In this document: positions 50,383 to 60,610 of the stretch, piece by piece
Layout: every line of letters begins with the position of its first letter
Position numbering within the stretch: position 1 is the stretch's first letter
From: Klebsiella planticola ATCC 33531
GTDB lineage: Bacteria > Pseudomonadota > Gammaproteobacteria > Enterobacterales > Enterobacteriaceae
Length of the DNA stretch: 64,000 nt
Assembly (NCBI RefSeq): GCF_000735435.1
Contig: NZ_JMPP01000009.1
Coordinates: 28,513-92,512, forward strand
Reading direction: 5' to 3'
The notes under the pieces: generated by a model
Database searches by the model: none
Told to the model about the DNA's origin: nothing
The model's input: the letters and a program-made list of their open reading frames with translations, nothing else
Program-made: the position numbers and the translations under genes

Positions 50383-52014
50383 TTAGTATTCATCCCGATC
50401 GTCATCTTCATCCGGCTGCTCCATCACGCTATAAGCCACCGAGCAGAACAACGAGTTCAGGCGTTTCATATCCCCCAGTAACCCCAGATGCAGCGAGCTG
50501 GTCTCGATACTCTGTACGTTTTGCTGGTGCAGACGGTCGACGTGCGCGTGCGAGTAGCGGCGGTTCAGGATGCGGAAACGATGCTTGTTGCGGCGCAGGC
50601 GTCGGGCGCTCGGGACATCGCTGGAGAAAAAGACCGACATCGCCAGTTGTAGGTTGCTGAGCAGCTGCTCGTACAGCCCGTCCAGCTCCTTCAGCCCTTC
50701 CACCGAAAAGGCGCGGCGCGCCGCCAGCGATTTATCGGCGATTTCGCTGCCCATTCTCTCGACGATATCGGAAGCCTGCTCCAGATTGAGCGCCATTTCG
50801 ATGATCTCCGCCCAGCGGCGGGACTCTTCTTCGGCCAGCTCATCTTTCGGCATGCGGGCCAGATAGAGCTTGATCGCGGTGTAGAGCACGTTGATATCGT
50901 CCGCCAGCCTGCGCAACTCTTTCTCCTCCCGCGGCTCGCCGTGCATCACCTTGTGCAGCCCCTCGAGCATCTGCTCCATCGCGTCGCCAATGCGCAACGT
51001 TTCGCGTGCGGCATTCGCCAACGCCAGCGCCGGCGTATCCAGCGCCGTGGTATCCAGATGTTTTGGTTTGAGATGGAGGTCCTGCTCGGGATCCTCACGA
51101 ATCATCCGTTTGCAGAGTCTGGCCATGGGCTCGGCAAAGGGCACCATCGCCACGCAGCGAATCAGGTTGTAGAAGACGTGGAAGTAGATAACCAGTTCCG
51201 ATTCCGGCAGCGGCATACGGTGCATCGCATTGGCCAGCACATGCACAAACGGCAGAATAATCAGACTCCCCACCAGCTTGAACAACAGACTGCCGAGCGC
51301 CACGCGGCGCGCAGAAGCGTTGGCGGCGCTGTTGTTGATCATCGCCAGAATCCCCGAACCGAGGTTGGCGCCAATCACCAGGCACAGCGCCACCGGAAAC
51401 GAAATCACCCCGGTGGAAGTCAGGGTTGCCGTTAACAGCACTGCCGCCAGGCTGGAGTAGCTGATGATGGCAAACATGGCGCCAATCAGCGCGTCGAGCA
51501 TAATGTCGCCGGTCAGCGAGGCGAAAATCACCTGCACGCCATTTGCCTGGGTGATGGGATGAACCGCCTGCACAATCAGTTCCAGCGCTAGCAGAATCAG
51601 CCCCAGGCCGATCCCCACCCGTCCGAGCTGGCCGGCACGCGTTTGTTTGCGTCCGAGGAAAAAAATCACGCCGATAAAAATCAGCAGCGGCGACAGCCAC
51701 GACAGATCGAAGGTCAGCACCCTCGCCATCAATGCGGTCCCCACATCGGCCCCCAGCACAATCACCAGCGCAGGCGTCAGCGCGACCAGATCCTGAGCGA
51801 CAAATGAGGTCACCAGCATGGTGGTGGCATTACTGCTCTGGACCAGAGCCGTGACGCCAATCCCCGCGCAGAAGGCGAGCGGTTTTTTCTCAACGCTACT
51901 ACTGAGGACGGAACGCAGGCGCGCGCCAAATACGCGCATCACGCCGGTACGAACGATGTGGGTGCCCCAGACCAGCAGGGCAACAGCAGACAGCAGATGC
52001 AGCAGAGTTAACAC
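50383..52014 (-). CDS. yjbB: Na/Pi cotransporter family protein YjbB
   Basis: YjbB exports phosphate in E. coli. The 543-residue protein has an N-terminal half with about eight to nine membrane segments and two inverted NptA-type repeats, each with a QSSNATT or YSSLAAV signature (ALVQSSNATTMLVTSF at about 57-72). A C-terminal PhoU-like helical domain (about 340-520) follows. Length equals the E. coli protein. It lies downstream of metH on the same strand with a hairpin between. Confidence 0.94.
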   Translation of the reverse strand: MLTLLHLLSAVALLVWGTHIVRTGVMRVFGARLRSVLSSSVEKKPLAFCAGIGVTALVQSSNATTMLVTSFVAQDLVALTPALVIVLGADVGTALMARVLTFDLSWLSPLLIFIGVIFFLGRKQTRAGQLGRVGIGLGLILLALELIVQAVHPITQANGVQVIFASLTGDIMLDALIGAMFAIISYSSLAAVLLTATLTSTGVISFPVALCLVIGANLGSGILAMINNSAANASARRVALGSLLFKLVGSLIILPFVHVLANAMHRMPLPESELVIYFHVFYNLIRCVAMVPFAEPMARLCKRMIREDPEQDLHLKPKHLDTTALDTPALALANAARETLRIGDAMEQMLEGLHKVMHGEPREEKELRRLADDINVLYTAIKLYLARMPKDELAEEESRRWAEIIEMALNLEQASDIVERMGSEIADKSLAARRAFSVEGLKELDGLYEQLLSNLQLAMSVFFSSDVPSARRLRRNKHRFRILNRRYSHAHVDRLHQQNVQSIETSSLHLGLLGDMKRLNSLFCSVAYSVMEQPDEDDDRDEY

Positions 52015-52169
52015 GGATTCTTATTCTCCTTATTACCCGACGGATATATACCGATAACCCGTCCTGAACGCGCCGGGCTTATCCGGGCGATATCGTCCGG
52101 AGCGATATCAGGCGATGCCGGCCGTTGTGGATCAATACTCCAGTATAAGGGTTTAACCACAATAAAGAG

Positions 52170-52194
52170 ACAGGGCGCCCTGATGGCGCCCTGT
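52170..52194 (-). terminator. Terminator-like hairpin after metH
   Basis: CAGGGCGCC / GGCGCCCTG, a perfect 9-bp stem with a 5-base loop, is followed on the minus strand by TCTCTTTATT. Confidence 0.6.
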
Positions 52195-52235
52195 AAGTTG
52201 TAAGCTAAGATGACGGATTTGTGACAGGTCGCGTT

Positions 52236-55200
52236 CTAGTCCGCGTCATATCCCAGGTTTGGCGCCAGCCAGCGTTCAACTTCCGCAGGCGTCATCCCTT
52301 TCCGCTGGGCATAATCTTCCACCTGATCGCGCTGAATTTGCGCCACCGCGTAATACTTGCTGTCCGGATGGCTGAAGTACCAGCCGGAAACCGATGCGCC
52401 CGGCCACATGGCGAACGACTCGGTCAGCTTCATACCGGTATGCGCCTCGACATCCAGCAGTTCCCAGATCACCGCTTTTTCCGTGTGCTCCGGACAGGCC
52501 GGGTAACCCGGCGCGGGACGAATCCCCTGGTAGTTTTCGCGGATCAGCTCCTCGTTACTGAGGTTCTCATTCGCCGCATAGCCCCAGTAGACCTTACGCA
52601 CGCGTTCATGCAGGTATTCGGCAAACGCTTCCGCCAGACGGTCGGCGATGGCTTTGACCATAATCTTGTTGTAATCATCGTGCTGCGCATCAAACGCTTC
52701 CGCCAGCGCGTCCTCTTCCAGCCCGCCGGTCACCGCAAATGCGCCGAGGTAGTCAGCTTTGCCGCTGAGCTTCGGCGCCACAAAATCGGCAAGGCAGTAG
52801 TTGGCAAAGCCGACTTTCTCCGTCTGCTGACGCAGATGGTGGCTAACCGTCAGCACATGGGTACGGGTTTCATCGCGGTAGATTTCAATGTCATCCCCCA
52901 CCCGGTTGGCCGGGAATAACCCCACCACGCCGCGCGGATTCAGCGTCTTCTCTGCGCTCAGTTTATCCAGCATCTCGTTAGCATCGTGGAACAACCGCTT
53001 CGCCTCTTCGCCGACCACCTCGTCTTCCAGAATGCGTGGATACTTCCCGGCCAGCGACCAGGTCATAAAGAATGGCGTCCAGTCGATGTAGTTGCGCAGG
53101 GTTTCGATGCTGGCTTCCACGCTCTGCACGCCCAGACGATGGGCAACCGGTGGCGTGTAGCTGGCCCAGTCAAAGGCCAGATCGTTCTCACGAGCGGCAG
53201 CCAGGGTCACCGGCGGCGTGCGTGGTTTCTTGCGAGCGTGCTGGATACGCACGGTTTCATACTCGCGACGCGTGCGCGCAACAAAATCATCGTGCTGTGT
53301 GTCGGAGAGCAGAGCCGAGACCACGCCCACGGTGCGCGAGGCGTTCTGAACATAGACCGTCGGGCCGCTGTAGTTCTGCTCGATTTTGACCGCCGTATGG
53401 GCCTTCGACGTCGTGGCCCCGCCAATCAGCAGCGGAATGGTAAAGCCCTGGCGTTCCATCTCTTTCGCCACGTTAACCATCTCGTCCAGCGACGGGGTAA
53501 TCAGCCCGGAGAGGCCAATCAGGTCGGCATTCACTTCGCGGGCGGTTTTGAGGATTTTATCCGCCGGCACCATCACGCCAAGATCGATAATTTCGTAGTT
53601 ATTGCACTGCAGCACCACGCCAACGATATTTTTACCGATGTCGTGGACGTCGCCTTTCACGGTCGCAATGACCATCTTGCCGTTGCTGGAGCCCTTTTCC
53701 TTGCTGGCTTCAATATACGGCTCCAGATAGGCGACCGCCTGTTTCATCACCCGGGCCGACTTCACCACCTGCGGCAGGAACATTTTACCTTCGCCGAACA
53801 GGTCGCCGACCACGTTCATCCCGTCCATCAGCGGGCCTTCGATCACTTCTATCGGCCGAGCGGCCTGCTGGCGCGCCTCTTCGGTATCCAGCTCGATAAA
53901 CTCGGTAATGCCTTTTACCAGCGAGTATTCAAGCCGTTTTTTCACGTCCCAGCTGCGCCATTCCGCCTGCTGGGCGTTGGCGGAGTCGTCCGTTTTGCTG
54001 CCGCGGTATTTTTCCGCCAGCTCCAGCAGACGCTCGGTGCCGTCAGCATGACGGTTAAGGATCACGTCTTCGACGGCATCGCGCAGCTCAGCCGGCAGAT
54101 CGTCATAAATCGCCAGCTGACCGGCGTTAACGATCCCCATATCCATGCCGTTACGGATGGCGTAGTAGAGGAAGACGGCGTGAATCGCTTCGCGAACCGG
54201 ATCGTTGCCGCGGAACGAGAAGGAGACGTTTGAGACGCCGCCGGAAATCAGCGCGTGGGGCAGTTCGCGTTTAATGTCTTCACAGGCGCCGATAAAGTCC
54301 TGCGCATAGTTGTTGTGTTCTTCAATACCGGTGGCGACAGCGAAGATATTGGGGTCAAAAATAATATCTTCCGGCGGGAATCCCACCTCTTCGGTCAGAA
54401 TCTTGTATGCCCGGCGGCAAATTTCAATTTTCCGCGCCCGGGTATCGGCCTGGCCCATTTCATCAAAGGCCATCACCACCACGGCAGCACCGTAGCGACG
54501 CACCTTCTTCGCATGCTCAACGAAGGCCTCTACGCCCTCTTTCATTGAGATGGAGTTGACGATACCTTTGCCCTGAATACATTTCAGACCCTTTTCGATG
54601 ACATCCCATTTCGAGGAGTCGATCATAATCGGCACCCGGGCAATGTCGGGCTCGCCGGCGATCAGATTAAGGAAACGCACCATCGCCGCTTCCGCGTCGA
54701 GCATCCCCTCATCCATGTTGATATCGATAATCTGCGCGCCGCTTTCCACCTGCTGGCGGGCAACGTCCAGCGCTTCGTTATATTTTTCTTCTTTAATCAG
54801 GCGCTTGAATTTGGCTGAGCCGGTCACGTTGGTCCGCTCACCGACGTTAACAAACAGGCTGTCGTCGCCGATATTCAGCGGTTCCAGGCCGGCCAGACGG
54901 CAGGCGACCGGGATCTCCGGCAGCGCGCGCGGCGCGAGGCCCGTAACGGCGCGCGTCATGGCGGCGATATGTTCCGGCGTAGTGCCGCAGCAGCCGCCGA
55001 CGATGTTCAGGAAGCCAGACTCCGCCCATTCGCGAATCTGCGCCGCCATGGTGTCAGCGTCCAGATCGTATTCACCAAAGGCGTTCGGCAGCCCGGCATT
55101 AGGGTGCGCAGTGACATAGCATTCGGCAATGCGCGACAGCTCCTGCACGTACTGGCGCAGCTCATCTGGCCCCAGCGCGCAGTTCAGGCCGAAGGTGAGC

Positions 55201-55919
55201 GCATCGGCATGACGCAGGGAGTTATAAAAGGCTTCGGTGGTTTGCCCGGAGAGCGTACGCCCGGAGGCGTCGGTGATGGTACCGGAGATCATGATCGGCA
55301 GTTCAACGCCCAGCGCCTCAAATTCCTCTTTCACGGCGAAGATCGCCGCTTTGGCATTCAGGGTATCGAACACGGTCTCGATCAGAATCAGGTCAACGCC
55401 CCCTTCCACCAGCGCTTTGGTGGACTCGCGGTAAGCCTCCACCAGCCCATCAAAGGTAATATTGCGGTAGGCTGGGTCGTTAACATCAGGGGAAATAGAG
55501 GCGGTGCGGTTGGTCGGGCCGAGCACGCCCGCGACGTAGCGCGGTTTTTCCGGCGTGCGGGAAGTCCACTCATCGGCGCAGGCGCGCGCCAGCTTTGCCG
55601 CGACAAAGTTGATTTCCGCCGACAGGGATTCCATCTGGTAATCCGCCATCGCGATAGTGGTCGAGTTAAAGGTATTGGTTTCAATGATATCCGCCCCCGC
55701 CTCAAAGTAGGCGTCATGGATAGCGGTTATCACATCCGGCTTACTGAGCACCAGCAGATCGTTATTGCCTTTCAGATCGCATGGCCAGTCGGCAAAGCGT
55801 TCGCCGCGGAAGTCCTCTTCACTCAGACGATAGCCCTGGATCATGGTGCCCATGCCCCCATCCAGAACCAAAATACGTTTTTTTAACTGCTGATGCAGTT
55901 GTTCAACTTTGCTGCTCAC
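52236..55919 (-). CDS. metH: Cobalamin-dependent methionine synthase
   Basis: MetH transfers a methyl group from methyltetrahydrofolate to homocysteine through cobalamin. The 1227-residue protein has four modules. The homocysteine domain (about 2-350) carries zinc cysteines in GLNCALG and VGGCCGTTP. The folate domain (about 350-650) and the cobalamin domain (about 650-896, DVHDIGKN with the cobalt-binding His) follow. The AdoMet activation domain is at about 897-1227. The GTG start has GGGAG upstream and gives exactly the E. coli length; a TTG five codons upstream is not used. It is divergent from iclR, with a MetR-like site between. Confidence 0.98.
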   Translation of the reverse strand: MSSKVEQLHQQLKKRILVLDGGMGTMIQGYRLSEEDFRGERFADWPCDLKGNNDLLVLSKPDVITAIHDAYFEAGADIIETNTFNSTTIAMADYQMESLSAEINFVAAKLARACADEWTSRTPEKPRYVAGVLGPTNRTASISPDVNDPAYRNITFDGLVEAYRESTKALVEGGVDLILIETVFDTLNAKAAIFAVKEEFEALGVELPIMISGTITDASGRTLSGQTTEAFYNSLRHADALTFGLNCALGPDELRQYVQELSRIAECYVTAHPNAGLPNAFGEYDLDADTMAAQIREWAESGFLNIVGGCCGTTPEHIAAMTRAVTGLAPRALPEIPVACRLAGLEPLNIGDDSLFVNVGERTNVTGSAKFKRLIKEEKYNEALDVARQQVESGAQIIDINMDEGMLDAEAAMVRFLNLIAGEPDIARVPIMIDSSKWDVIEKGLKCIQGKGIVNSISMKEGVEAFVEHAKKVRRYGAAVVVMAFDEMGQADTRARKIEICRRAYKILTEEVGFPPEDIIFDPNIFAVATGIEEHNNYAQDFIGACEDIKRELPHALISGGVSNVSFSFRGNDPVREAIHAVFLYYAIRNGMDMGIVNAGQLAIYDDLPAELRDAVEDVILNRHADGTERLLELAEKYRGSKTDDSANAQQAEWRSWDVKKRLEYSLVKGITEFIELDTEEARQQAARPIEVIEGPLMDGMNVVGDLFGEGKMFLPQVVKSARVMKQAVAYLEPYIEASKEKGSSNGKMVIATVKGDVHDIGKNIVGVVLQCNNYEIIDLGVMVPADKILKTAREVNADLIGLSGLITPSLDEMVNVAKEMERQGFTIPLLIGGATTSKAHTAVKIEQNYSGPTVYVQNASRTVGVVSALLSDTQHDDFVARTRREYETVRIQHARKKPRTPPVTLAAARENDLAFDWASYTPPVAHRLGVQSVEASIETLRNYIDWTPFFMTWSLAGKYPRILEDEVVGEEAKRLFHDANEMLDKLSAEKTLNPRGVVGLFPANRVGDDIEIYRDETRTHVLTVSHHLRQQTEKVGFANYCLADFVAPKLSGKADYLGAFAVTGGLEEDALAEAFDAQHDDYNKIMVKAIADRLAEAFAEYLHERVRKVYWGYAANENLSNEELIRENYQGIRPAPGYPACPEHTEKAVIWELLDVEAHTGMKLTESFAMWPGASVSGWYFSHPDSKYYAVAQIQRDQVEDYAQRKGMTPAEVERWLAPNLGYDAD

Positions 55920-56012
55920 ACTCGCTCCCGACAACGCTCAACCAGACCGAAAAAACTCAACGGACCATACTGGCATAAAGCACCAGAGCGGAAAAGAGAA
56001 CGACGGGCAATA

Positions 56013-56025
56013 TGAGACATGTTCA
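56013..56025. promoter_or_regulatory. MetR-like site before metH
   Basis: TGAGACATGTTCA fits TGAA-N5-TTCA with one mismatch, about 95-105 bases before the metH start. MetR activation of metH is known in E. coli. Confidence 0.4.
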
Positions 56026-56076
56026 GCTTCACTCCTCCGATCAGTCCGGTTGTGATTGCAAATCCGAAAAATAAAA

Positions 56077-56091
56077 TGAAAACTATTTCCA
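56077..56091. promoter_or_regulatory. IclR operator before iclR
   Basis: TGAAAACTATTTCCA matches the IclR palindrome TGGAAAT-N-ATTTCCA with a few changes, 25 bases before the iclR start. Autorepression is known in E. coli. Confidence 0.65.
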
Positions 56092-56115
56092 CGATACAGA
56101 AAAAAGGAATCTGCG

Positions 56116-56943
56116 ATGGCCACTCCCGTTCCCGCTAAGCGCGGCAGAAAACCCGCGACGCCCGCCGCCCCCCAGGCTGGCGGCCAGGTTCAGTCGCTCA
56201 CCCGTGGATTAAAATTGCTTGAATGGATTGCTGAGTCTCACAGCAGCGTGGCGCTGACTGAACTGGCCCAGCAGGCCGGGCTGCCCAACTCCACCACCCA
56301 TCGTCTGCTGACGACCATGCAGCAGCTGGGCTTTGTCCGCCAGGTGGGTGAGCTGGGCCACTGGTCCGTGGGCGCACACGCCTTTGTAGTCGGCAGCAGC
56401 TTCCTGCAAAGCCGCAACCTGCTGGCAATCGTCCACCCGATCCTGCGCCAGCTGATGGAAGACTCCGGTGAAACCGTCAATCTGGCGGTGCTGGATCAAA
56501 GCGATCACCAGGCGATTATTATTGATCAGGTGCAGTGTACGCAGCTGATGCGCATGTCGGCGCCGATTGGCGGCAAGCTCCCGATGCACGCCTCCGGCGC
56601 GGGTAAAGCATTCCTGTCACAGCTCAGCGAAGAGCAGGTCACCGGTCTGCTGCATCGCAAAGGGCTACATGCTTATACTCACGCCACGCTGGTCTCCCCG
56701 GTCCATCTGAAAGAGGATTTAGCCCAGACGCGCAAGCGCGGCTACTCATTTGATGATGAAGAACATGCCCTCGGTTTACGCTGCGTCGCCTCCTGTATTT
56801 ATGACGAACACCGCGAACCGTTTGCCGCTATCTCTATTTCCGGGCCGATTTCCCGGATGACCGACGATCGCGTCACCGAACTGGGGGCGCTGGTGATTAA
56901 AGCGGCGAAAGAAGTGACGCTGGCCTACGGCGGGATGCGATAA
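56116..56943 (+). CDS. iclR: Glyoxylate bypass repressor IclR
   Basis: IclR represses aceBAK and is relieved by glyoxylate. The 275-residue protein has a basic N-terminal tail and a winged helix-turn-helix (about 25-95, ALTELAQQAGLPNSTTHRLLTTMQQLGFV). The IclR effector domain (about 105-265) includes GGKLPMHASGAGKAFL. ATG follows AAAAGGAATCTGCG. Its stop codon is directly followed by the next ATG, so the ASCH gene is cotranscribed. In E. coli the neighbour is arpA, absent here. Confidence 0.97.
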   Translation: MATPVPAKRGRKPATPAAPQAGGQVQSLTRGLKLLEWIAESHSSVALTELAQQAGLPNSTTHRLLTTMQQLGFVRQVGELGHWSVGAHAFVVGSSFLQSRNLLAIVHPILRQLMEDSGETVNLAVLDQSDHQAIIIDQVQCTQLMRMSAPIGGKLPMHASGAGKAFLSQLSEEQVTGLLHRKGLHAYTHATLVSPVHLKEDLAQTRKRGYSFDDEEHALGLRCVASCIYDEHREPFAAISISGPISRMTDDRVTELGALVIKAAKEVTLAYGGMR

Positions 56944-57357
56944 ATGAGCGATCTGAAGTCATACTGGCAGGATAAATACCCTTCTGCTTTCTGCTGGTCT
57001 TTCGGCGATTCACCTGAGCTGGCCGACGAACTGGCGGCCCTGGTCGTCGCGGGGAAAAAGCGAGGCACCTGCGGCTCGCTTGTCAGCTATCAGCAAGAGC
57101 AGCCGCCCGTGACGCCAGGGGCATACCACATTGTGCTGGACGGCAAAGGAAAAGCGGTATGTGTGATACGTACCCTGGCGCTCAGGCTCATCCGTTTTAA
57201 CGAAATGAGCCCGGAGCTCGCCGCGCTGGAAGGCGAAGGCGATTTGAGCCTGGCTTACTGGCAATCGGCACATCGGGCCTTCTTTGAACGAGAGGGCAAC
57301 TGGGCACCGGATATGGAGCTGGTGTACGAAGAGTTTGCCGTGATCGAGGCGGCCTGA
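56944..57357 (+). CDS. ASCH-domain protein
   Basis: The 137-residue protein carries an ASCH domain, a PUA-like beta-barrel thought to bind RNA or nucleotides; some members are amidohydrolases acting on modified cytidine. Typical segments are GKKRGTCGSLVSYQ (about 37-50, with the Lys/Thr pair), PVTPGAYHIVLDGKGKAVCVIRT and the C-terminal LVYEEFAVIE. The ATG directly abuts the iclR stop (TAAATG), which implies translational coupling. It is convergent with aceK across 18 bases. Substrate unknown. Confidence 0.8.
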   Translation: MSDLKSYWQDKYPSAFCWSFGDSPELADELAALVVAGKKRGTCGSLVSYQQEQPPVTPGAYHIVLDGKGKAVCVIRTLALRLIRFNEMSPELAALEGEGDLSLAYWQSAHRAFFEREGNWAPDMELVYEEFAVIEAA

Positions 57358-57375
57358 ACAGCACGCCTACCCCGC

Positions 57376-59109
57376 CTACTGCAACGCGCCGTAGCGCACG
57401 CAAAAACGCTGACGGCGCCGATAGGCATAGACATCCTCTACATGGCCGTGACGAATGCGCGTCTGCAGCTCTCGCCAGTAGTCTGCCCGCAGCAGATCGG
57501 CGTGCATCTCTTCAAGCAGCGGCCCGATACGCGGATCAGCGCACAGCCAGTGGCGAAACTCTTCCGGGAAGACATCTCCCGGCGACACGCTGTACCACGG
57601 TTCGCTCGCCAGCTCATCTTCCGGATAGCGCGGCGGCGGAATGTCGCGGAAATTCACTTCGGTCATGTAGCAAATTTCATCGTAATCATAGAACACCACC
57701 CGGCCATGGCGGGTCACGCCGAAATTTTTAAACAGCATATCGCCGGGGAAAATATTGGCGGCGGCAAGCTGGCGAATCGCGTTGCCATACTCCTCCACCG
57801 CATCGCGCAGCGCCTGGCCACTCACCTGCTCCAGCCAGATATTCAGCGGGACCATCCGGCGTTCGATATAGAGATGGCTGATGACAATGCGATCGCCTAG
57901 ATCGGTGATTTTTGCGCCGGCTTCCGTCTGCAGTAATGCCATCAGCGCTGGGGCAATCTGCCGTTTTTCCAGCACGAAGTTTTCAAATTCCTGGGTATCG
58001 GCCATTCTCCCGACGCGGTCATGTTCTTTTACCAGCTGATAGCAGGCGCGGACGTGGGCCGCGGTCATCTCCTTTTGCGGCGCAAAGCGGTCTTTGATCA
58101 CCTTAAATACCCGGTCAAATCCCGGCAGAGTAAAGACCAGCATCACCATGCCGCGGATGCCCGGCGCCTCAATAAACTGCTCATCGCTGCGGGCAATATA
58201 GTGCAGGTATTCGCGATAGCTTTCCGTCTTCGCATGCTTCTGACAGCCAATCGCCATATACAGTTCGGCGGTAGTTTTACCCGGCAGAATGTCGCGCAGC
58301 CATTCCACCAGCGCACCGGGCAGCGGCGCGTAGACCATAAAATAAGAACGGGCGAAGCCAAACACGATGCTGGCTTCGGCGTGAGTCGTCAGACAGGTAT
58401 CAATAAACAGTTCGCCCTCCTCGCTGCGATGGACAGGCAGCAAAAACGGCAGGGTTGCCACCGGCGTAACCAGCTTACCCACCAGCCAGGCGGCTTTATT
58501 GCGGTAAAAGAGTTCGTTCGCGATCTGCAAGTGGGAGCGGGATAACATCTCGCTTCCCAGCGCCTCCTGCAGGCTGGCGCTAATGTAGCCGATGTCGCGC
58601 GCCTTGTTTTGCCACGGCAGACGCAGGGGTAAGTCGGTGAGAACCTTGCTTAACAGCGTCTCCCAGCCGCGATCGGGAAAGAAGTTTTTCGCCAGCGGTC
58701 GTGGCAGGGAACGAAAGCTGCGCTCCGGCTGAGAACTGAAAATAAAAAGCCGCTCGGGTGTCAGCGAGCGGTGGTCAAACAACCGGCAATAGACAGAATT
58801 AAAAAAGCTCTCCGCAATCTCAAAGCGAGGGTAATCCGGCAGCAGGTGCGTGTACTGCTCTTTCACCCGCAGTAAAAAATCCACGTCGGTGCTTTTACCT
58901 TCGGTAATACAGCGCAGCTGTTCCACCACCAGCCCGACGTGATGATCATAAAGGTGAATTCGCTGCTTCATGGCCTGCTGAACCGCATGCCAGTCGGCAT
59001 GTTCAAACCGCTGCTGAGCGCCTGAAGTCACTTCCAGAAAACGCCCGTACTGCGCGTCGAAGCCCTGTAAAATCGTTTGTGCAATCAATAATTCCAGGCC
59101 ACGCGTCAT
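57376..59109 (-). CDS. aceK: Isocitrate dehydrogenase kinase/phosphatase
   Basis: AceK phosphorylates and dephosphorylates isocitrate dehydrogenase to divide carbon between the TCA cycle and the glyoxylate bypass. The 577-residue protein has an N-terminal regulatory domain (about 1-310) and a kinase-like domain (about 315-577). The ATP-loop segment is [15 protein letters not shown], with later catalytic segments [29 protein letters not shown]. It follows aceA after REP-type repeats that are known in E. coli to lower its expression. Confidence 0.97.
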   Translation of the reverse strand: MTRGLELLIAQTILQGFDAQYGRFLEVTSGAQQRFEHADWHAVQQAMKQRIHLYDHHVGLVVEQLRCITEGKSTDVDFLLRVKEQYTHLLPDYPRFEIAESFFNSVYCRLFDHRSLTPERLFIFSSQPERSFRSLPRPLAKNFFPDRGWETLLSKVLTDLPLRLPWQNKARDIGYISASLQEALGSEMLSRSHLQIANELFYRNKAAWLVGKLVTPVATLPFLLPVHRSEEGELFIDTCLTTHAEASIVFGFARSYFMVYAPLPGALVEWLRDILPGKTTAELYMAIGCQKHAKTESYREYLHYIARSDEQFIEAPGIRGMVMLVFTLPGFDRVFKVIKDRFAPQKEMTAAHVRACYQLVKEHDRVGRMADTQEFENFVLEKRQIAPALMALLQTEAGAKITDLGDRIVISHLYIERRMVPLNIWLEQVSGQALRDAVEEYGNAIRQLAAANIFPGDMLFKNFGVTRHGRVVFYDYDEICYMTEVNFRDIPPPRYPEDELASEPWYSVSPGDVFPEEFRHWLCADPRIGPLLEEMHADLLRADYWRELQTRIRHGHVEDVYAYRRRQRFCVRYGALQ

Positions 59110-59117
59110 CGCTTTTC

Positions 59118-59207
59118 CCCATCCGGCATCCGCTCATGCCGGATGGCGCGTTCGCTTATCCGGCCTACCGCTTTCGTAGGCCCGGTAAGCGCAGCGCCAC
59201 CGGGCAG
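59118..59207. repeat. BIME/REP cluster between aceA and aceK
   Basis: CATCCGGCAT / ATGCCGGATG forms one hairpin, and a second pair (GCTTATCCGGCCTAC and GTAGGCCCGGTAAGC) forms another. The location equals the aceA-aceK REP cluster of E. coli. Confidence 0.85.
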
Positions 59208-59210
59208 CAA

Positions 59211-60515
59211 TCAGAACTGCTCTTCTTCCGTTGAACCGGTCAACGCCGTTACCGAGGAAGCCCCGCCCTGGATAATAGTGGTCACTTTATCAAAGTAGCC
59301 GGTGCCCACTTCCTGCTGATGAGAGACAAAGGTGTAGCCATCTTTAGCCGCGGCAAACTCTGGCTGCTGCACTTTCTCAACATAGTGTTTCATGCCTTCG
59401 CCCTGCGCATAGGCATGGGCCAGGTCGAACATGTTGAACCACATGCTGTGGATCCCCGCCAGCGTGATGAACTGGTATTTGTAACCCATATCAGACAGCG
59501 ACTGCTGGAAGTGAGCGATGGTGTTGTCATCAAGATTTTTCTTCCAGTTGAACGACGGCGAACAGTTGTAGGCCAGCAGTTTGCCCGGGAAACGCGCGTG
59601 AATCGCCTCGGCAAAGCGGCGCGCCTGCTCCAGATCGGGTTTCGAAGTTTCACACCACACCAGGTCCGCGTACGGCGCATAGGCCAGACCGCGACTGATC
59701 GCTTGTTCGATACCGGCATGAGTACGGAAAAATCCTTCGCTGGTGCGTTCGCCGGTGACAAACTCGCGATCGTACGGATCGCAATCAGACGTAATCAGAT
59801 CGGCAGCATCGGCATCCGTTCGCGCAATCACCAGCGTCGGTACGCCCGTCACGTCCGCGGCCAGACGCGCCGCGACCAGTTTCTGAATGGCTTCCTGCGT
59901 CGGCACCAGCACTTTGCCGCCCATATGGCCGCACTTCTTCACCGAAGCCAGCTGATCTTCAAAATGAACGGCCGCTGCACCGGCCTCAATCATCGATTTC
60001 ATCAGCTCGAACGCGTTAAGCACACCGCCAAAACCCGCTTCGGCATCCGCCACGATCGGCAGAAAATAGTCGGTATAGCGCGGATCGCCCGGTTCAATCC
60101 CCGCCGACCACTGGATCTGATCCGCGCGACGGAAGGTGTTGTTGATCCGATCGACCACCGCAGGTACCGAGTTTGCAGGATACAGCGATTGATCCGGGTA
60201 CATGCTGGAGGCGAGGTTGGCGTCCGCCGCCACCTGCCAGCCGGAGAGATAAATCGCCTCAATCCCGGCTTTCGCCTGCTGCAATGCCTGCCCGCCGGTC
60301 AGCGCGCCGAGGCTGTTGATGTAGCCTTTTTTCGCTTCGCCATGCAGCAGCCGCCACATTTTGGCCGCGCCAAGCTGCGCCAGCGTGCATTCCGGATTGA
60401 CTGAGCCACGCAATTTCACCACGTCCTCAGCGCTATAGGGGCGGGTAATGCCTTCCCAACGCGGTTGTGTCCACTCTTTGTTTAATTCTTCGATTTGTTG
60501 GGTACGGGTTTTCAT
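59211..60515 (-). CDS. aceA: Isocitrate lyase
   Basis: AceA cleaves isocitrate to glyoxylate and succinate in the glyoxylate bypass. The 434-residue TIM-barrel enzyme has the catalytic loop KKCGHMGGK (Cys about 195). Metal ligands and substrate contacts lie in the [10 protein letters not shown] and EDQ segments. The ATG opening [15 protein letters not shown] is chosen; an ATG five codons upstream also has a Shine-Dalgarno, but the E. coli protein starts at the inner one. It lies 95 bases downstream of aceB with a self-complementary GGCCGCGGCC in the gap. Confidence 0.98.
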   Translation of the reverse strand: MKTRTQQIEELNKEWTQPRWEGITRPYSAEDVVKLRGSVNPECTLAQLGAAKMWRLLHGEAKKGYINSLGALTGGQALQQAKAGIEAIYLSGWQVAADANLASSMYPDQSLYPANSVPAVVDRINNTFRRADQIQWSAGIEPGDPRYTDYFLPIVADAEAGFGGVLNAFELMKSMIEAGAAAVHFEDQLASVKKCGHMGGKVLVPTQEAIQKLVAARLAADVTGVPTLVIARTDADAADLITSDCDPYDREFVTGERTSEGFFRTHAGIEQAISRGLAYAPYADLVWCETSKPDLEQARRFAEAIHARFPGKLLAYNCSPSFNWKKNLDDNTIAHFQQSLSDMGYKYQFITLAGIHSMWFNMFDLAHAYAQGEGMKHYVEKVQQPEFAAAKDGYTFVSHQQEVGTGYFDKVTTIIQGGASSVTALTGSTEEEQF

Positions 60516-60570
60516 GTGCAGATGCTCCATTATTTTCTCCTGGCTTCCCAGGCGTTATCGGTGAAAGCAG

Positions 60571-60586
60571 TTTGGCCGCGGCCAAA
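60571..60586. repeat. Perfect palindrome in the aceB-aceA gap
   Basis: TTTGGCCGCGGCCAAA is a 16-base perfect palindrome between aceB and aceA. It could form a short mRNA hairpin; function unknown. Confidence 0.4.
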
Positions 60587-60610
60587 AAGACAAACCAAGT
60601 TGCCCGCTGG

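Noticed and set aside
52986..54233. 415-codon frame antisense to metH
   Set aside because: Antisense shadow of metH; no motif and His/Arg-rich composition.
59319..60404. 361-codon frame antisense to aceA
   Set aside because: Antisense shadow of a conserved gene; low-complexity Arg-rich translation.
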